Both the position numbers and the translations under genes were made by a program. Positions 35,721-38,655 of a stretch of DNA of 38,655 bases are shown piece after piece. This DNA is from Brevundimonas sp. (lineage in GTDB: Bacteria; Pseudomonadota; Alphaproteobacteria; Caulobacterales; Caulobacteraceae). The notes beneath the pieces are model-generated. The model did no database searches. It worked only from the letters and a program-made list of their open reading frames with translations, and was not told the DNA's origin. How positions within the stretch are numbered: position 1 is the first letter of the stretch; every line of letters starts with the position of its first letter. The DNA lies in the NCBI RefSeq assembly GCF_030656255.1, contig NZ_JAUSOE010000013.1:1-38655 (forward strand), in the 5' to 3' direction.

Positions 35721-37313
35721 ATGCCGAAGCTGACGTCAGCGGTCGATCCGCAGAGCCCCAAGTACAAGTCCCTGCACGCGCATAACAGCGCCCTGGTCGC
35801 CGAACTGCGCGGTCATGTAGCCAAGGCCGCACGCGGCGGGTCCGACAAGGCCCGTGACCGCCACGTCTCGCGCGGCAAGCTGCTGCCGCGCGACCGGGTC
35901 GAGCGGCTGCTGGACCCCGGTTCGCCCTTCCTGGAGATCGGCCAGCTGGCCGCCCACGCCATGTATGAGGGCGAGGCCCCCGGCGCGGGCCTGATCGCCG
36001 GGATCGGCCGGGTCTCGGGCCGCGAGGTCATGATCGTCGCCAACGACCCGACGGTGAAGGGCGGCGCCTATTTCCCCATGACGGTCAAGAAACACCTGCG
36101 CGCCCAGGAGATCGCCGAGCAGAACCGCCTGCCGTGCGTCTAACTGGTCTATTCCGGCGGGGCCAACCTGCCGCACCAGGCCGAGGTCTTCCCTGACCGC
36201 GACCATTTCGGCCGCATCTTCTTCAACCAGGCCCGGATGAGCGCCCAAGGCCTGGCCCAGATCGCCTGTGTCATGGGTCTGTCCACCGCCGGCGGCGCCT
36301 ATGTGCCCGCCATGTCGGACGAGACGGTCATCGTGCGCAACCAGGGCGCCATCTTCCTGGCCGGCCCGCCGCTGGTGAAGGCCGCCACCGGCGAGGTCAT
36401 CTCGGCCGAGGAACTGGGCGGCGCCGAGACCCACGGCCGACGCTCGGGCGTGGTCGATCATGTGGCCGAGAACGACGAGCATGCGCTCGAGATCGTCCGC
36501 GCCATCGTCGCCAATCTGAACACCGTCAAGACCGTCGCCCTGGACGTGCGCGAGCCCCGCGCCCCCGCCTTCGATCCGGCTGAGCTTTACGGTCTGATCC
36601 CTGACGACGTCCGCGCCCCTTATGATGTGCGCGAGGTCATCGCCCGGCTGGTGGACGGCTCCGAATTCGACGAGTTCAAGACCCTGTACGGTTCGACCCT
36701 GGTCTGCGGCTTCGCCCGCATCTGGGGTTATCCGGTCGCCATCCTGGCCAACAACGGCGTCATCTTCTCGGAAAGCGCCCAGAAGGGCGCCCACTTCATC
36801 GAACTGGCCTGCAAGCGCAAGATTCCGCTGCTGTTCCTGCAGAACATCTCGGGCTTCATGGTCGGCGGCAAGTACGAGGCCGGCGGCATCGCCAAGGACG
36901 GCGCCAAGCTGGTCACCGCCGTCGCTTCGGCCGAGGTGCCCAAGTTCACCGTCCTGATCGGCGGCAGTTTCGGCGCCGGGAACTACGGCATGTGCGGCCG
37001 CGCCTATTCCCCGCGCTTCCTCTTCACCTGGCCCAACAGCCGGATCGGCGTGATGGGCGGCGAACAGGCCGCCAGCGTCCTGGCCACCGTCCACCGCGAC
37101 GCCGAGACCTGGAGCGCGGAAGACGCCGAAGCCTTCAAGGCCCCGATCCGTCAGAAATACGAGGACGAGGGCAATCCCTATTACGCCACCGCCCGCCTGT
37201 GGGACGACGGCGTCATCGACCCGGCCCAGACCCGCGACGTCCTGGGCCTGGCCATTTCCGCCAGCCTGAACGCCCCGATCCCCGAGACGACTTTCGGCCT
37301 GTTCCGGATGTGA
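35721..37313 (+). pseudogene. mccB: Methylcrotonoyl-CoA carboxylase beta subunit, broken by in-frame TAA
   Basis: A 530-codon reading frame for the carboxyltransferase subunit of methylcrotonoyl-CoA carboxylase in leucine degradation. Residues 1-140 end RLPCV, then TAA at 36141-36143, then in the same frame [20 protein letters not shown] and on to the normal end TTFGLFRM. The canonical sequence is PCVYLVDSGGA, so TAA replaces a Tyr codon (TAC) and TAT at 36150-36152 replaces the Asp codon. The rest has all expected motifs: [61 protein letters not shown] and GVMGGEQAA. Nearby GLSTAGG replaces the usual GSCTAGG. A second ATG (36237) could start a C-terminal fragment, but that would not be active. 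A sequencing error is possible. Confidence 0.85.
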
Positions 37314-37318
37314 CCGGG

Positions 37319-37720
37319 ATGTATGTCATACGCTTGGCCTTGTCCGTCGCCCTGATGCTGGCGACCCCGTTCGCCGCCGCTGCTGCGGATGCCGCGCCTG
37401 AAAAAACGATCCCCGCCGCCTTCCATGGTCGGTGGGAGCGCGACATCGACGGCTGCGCCAATCTCGAGAGCAACCAACGTATCGTGATCGATGCAACGAC
37501 CATTTCTTATTACGAAGATGGGGATACGGTGGTCTCGGTCACCGCGCGCGGCTTCGACCGCATCGACCTGGTGGTCGATTATGAGAACTATGACGGGAGC
37601 GAACGGGTGAACCGCACGCTTAGTCTGTCCGACGCCGGCGAAACGCTGACCTTCAGCTACGCCGACGGCGCGCAATATGTGAATTATCGCTGCCCGCAAG
37701 GAAATCCCCATGGCGAATGA
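37319..37720 (+). CDS. Small secreted protein, unknown
   Basis: A 133-residue precursor. The signal peptide VIRLALSVALMLATPFAAAA ends near residue 25; the mature part has FHGRWERDIDGCANLESNQR, a beta-rich middle (ISYYEDGDTVVSVTARGFDR, VVDYENYDGSERVNRTLSLS) and a Cys near the end (YRCPQG). The two Cys may bridge. The GRWE start and lipocalin-like beta strands recall small periplasmic proteins of unknown role. It starts five bases after mccB and overlaps the hydratase by 11 bases, so it sits inside the leucine-degradation operon. The function is unknown. Confidence 0.75.
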   Translation: MYVIRLALSVALMLATPFAAAAADAAPEKTIPAAFHGRWERDIDGCANLESNQRIVIDATTISYYEDGDTVVSVTARGFDRIDLVVDYENYDGSERVNRTLSLSDAGETLTFSYADGAQYVNYRCPQGNPHGE

Positions 37721-38609
37721 ACCCACCGAAGCCGACCTCAACGCCCTGGACGTCACCGACGCCGAGGCGGCCGAGATCAACACCATCGCCCACCCGCTGC
37801 TGGCCGACGCCGCACCGGACGCCAATGACGACCTGGTGCGGATCGACGCCACCAGCGACGGGGTGGTCTTCATCACCCTGGACCGGCCCGAGAAGAAGAA
37901 CGCCTTCGACGCCGCCACCATCGCCGCCCTGCACGAGGCGTTCGAGACCCTGCACGGCGCCGACCATGTGCGAGCCGTGTTCATTCGCGGCGCGGGCGGC
38001 ACCTTCAGCGCCGGCGCTGACCTGAACTGGATGCGCGACGCCGCCGACTGGTCCGAGGCCGACAATCGCGACGACGCCATGGGCCTGGCGAAGATGTTGA
38101 AGGCGCTGCATGACGTGCCGGCCCTGACTTGCGCGATCGTCGAGGGCGCGGCCATGGGCGGCGGGGCCGGCATCGTCGCCGCCTGCGACATGGCCGTGGC
38201 GGTCGAGGGGGCGCGGTTCGCCTTCTCCGAGGTCAAGCTGGGCCTGATCCCCACGACCATCGCCCCCTATGTCATCGAGGCCATCGGCCCCCGCCGCGCG
38301 CGTCAGCTGTTCCTGACCGGCAACAGTTTCGACGCCGACTACGCCGCCCACGCCGGCCTGATCGACCTGGTCCTGCCCGAGGGTTCGGTCGACGAGTTCA
38401 TCGCCATGTTGACCGACAGCCTCAGCGGCAACGCCCCCGGCGCCATGGGCGAGGCCAAACGCCTGGTCAACGACATCGCCGGCCACAAGATCGACAGCGG
38501 CCTCTTGGACGACACCGCCAAACGCATCGCCCGCGCCCGCGTCTCCCCCGAAGGCCAGGAAGGCGTCCGCGCCTTCCTGGAAAAACGCGCCCCCCGGTGG
38601 GCCGAGTAG
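37710..38609 (+). CDS. Methylglutaconyl-CoA hydratase-type enoyl-CoA hydratase
   Basis: A 299-residue crotonase-fold protein. The oxyanion motifs GGTFSAGADLNWMRDA and CAIVEGAAMGGGAGIVAACD are seen, with the FAFSEVKLGLIP and the C-terminal APYVIEAIGPRRARQLFLTG helix. Position after mccB suggests hydration of methylglutaconyl-CoA, the next step of leucine breakdown. The N-terminal 40 residues (MANEPTEADLNALDVTDAEA and on) are an acidic extension absent from most homologues. The start overlaps the small secreted gene by 11 bases. Confidence 0.88.
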   Translation: MANEPTEADLNALDVTDAEAAEINTIAHPLLADAAPDANDDLVRIDATSDGVVFITLDRPEKKNAFDAATIAALHEAFETLHGADHVRAVFIRGAGGTFSAGADLNWMRDAADWSEADNRDDAMGLAKMLKALHDVPALTCAIVEGAAMGGGAGIVAACDMAVAVEGARFAFSEVKLGLIPTTIAPYVIEAIGPRRARQLFLTGNSFDADYAAHAGLIDLVLPEGSVDEFIAMLTDSLSGNAPGAMGEAKRLVNDIAGHKIDSGLLDDTAKRIARARVSPEGQEGVRAFLEKRAPRWAE

Positions 38610-38610
38610 A

Positions 38611-38655
38611 GCAGGGGCTTCCCGCTCCCGGCGGGAGAGGGCTTGAGGCCCGCAG
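38611..38655. repeat. Partial GC-rich intergenic repeat at window end
   Basis: CTCCC (38625-38629) and GGGAG (38633-38637) form a short hairpin followed by AGGGCTTGAGGCCCG. It is similar in style to the palindrome at 35521 and may be the start of a further dispersed repeat or a terminator after the hydratase. Cut by the window edge. Confidence 0.4.

Noticed and set aside
36141-36143. Programmed stop read-through or recoding in mccB
   Set aside because: TAA is the least leaky stop, no special downstream element is seen, and a nearby non-canonical codon suggests mutation or error.

Overview
The window is a GC-rich chromosomal segment of an alphaproteobacterium, most likely a Caulobacterales member close to Brevundimonas or Caulobacter. 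Grounds: very high third-position GC, two large TonB-dependent receptors, the vital-gene series rpsF-rpsR-rplI / dnaB / alr / radA / cvpA / purF, the TPR protein-bamB-der cluster, and Shine-Dalgarno-led starts. The genus is an inference from gene content; no search was run. No phage module, CRISPR array or insertion sequence was seen.

Layout. 1-2.2 kb: end-truncated tRNA-Thr(UGT), a HIT protein, a holin-like membrane protein and an MsmK/UgpC-type ABC ATPase. 2.2-7.2 kb: a TonB-dependent receptor divergent from the ATPase across a perfect LacI-type palindrome, then a convergent CHASE3-type hybrid histidine kinase and a Spx/YffB-type reductase. 7.2-8.8 kb: a minus-strand set of a 4-TM protein, a DUF2188 protein and an endonuclease/exonuclease/phosphatase-fold lipoprotein. 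9.0-10.4 kb: DUF6249-like membrane protein, ECF sigma factor and a small membrane protein that is probably its anti-sigma. 10.5-16.4 kb: panB, TPR protein, bamB, der, a Nudix hydrolase and an ICMT-like methyltransferase. 16.4-17.9 kb: a translationally coupled pair of membrane proteins, one carrying a LytTR DNA-binding domain. 17.9-21.8 kb: AraC regulator divergent from an SDR, an aldo/keto reductase and a second SDR. 21.9-22.5 kb: a ParD/ParE-like toxin-antitoxin pair. 22.5-28.2 kb: purF, cvpA, radA, Yip1 protein, alr and a small conserved protein. 28.2-28.7 kb: an AT-richer pocket with a tiny secreted Cys protein and two RNA hairpins. 28.7-35.5 kb: dnaB, a Rap1a/Tai-like secreted protein with an overlapping membrane gene, a second TonB receptor, then the rplI-rpsR-rpsF operon with its terminator, leader and promoter. 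35.5-38.6 kb: a dispersed inverted-repeat element, a broken mccB, a small secreted protein and a methylglutaconyl-CoA hydratase (leucine degradation).

How it fits together. Most genes are housekeeping: translation (rpsF, rpsR, rplI), replication and repair (dnaB, radA), wall precursor (alr), purine and pantothenate synthesis (purF, panB), outer-membrane assembly (bamB) and ribosome maturation (der). Accessory elements sit in the joints between them: TonB receptors, the toxin-antitoxin pair, the LytTR pair, the ECF unit and the AraC/SDR unit.

The most notable points are the in-frame TAA that splits an otherwise complete mccB, the sigma and LytTR regulatory units, the PurF that keeps its propeptide but has lost most Fe-S ligands, and the small-protein pocket beside dnaB. 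I did not find a clear, wholly new multi-gene system; the nearest candidates are the LytTR membrane pair and the ECF unit.
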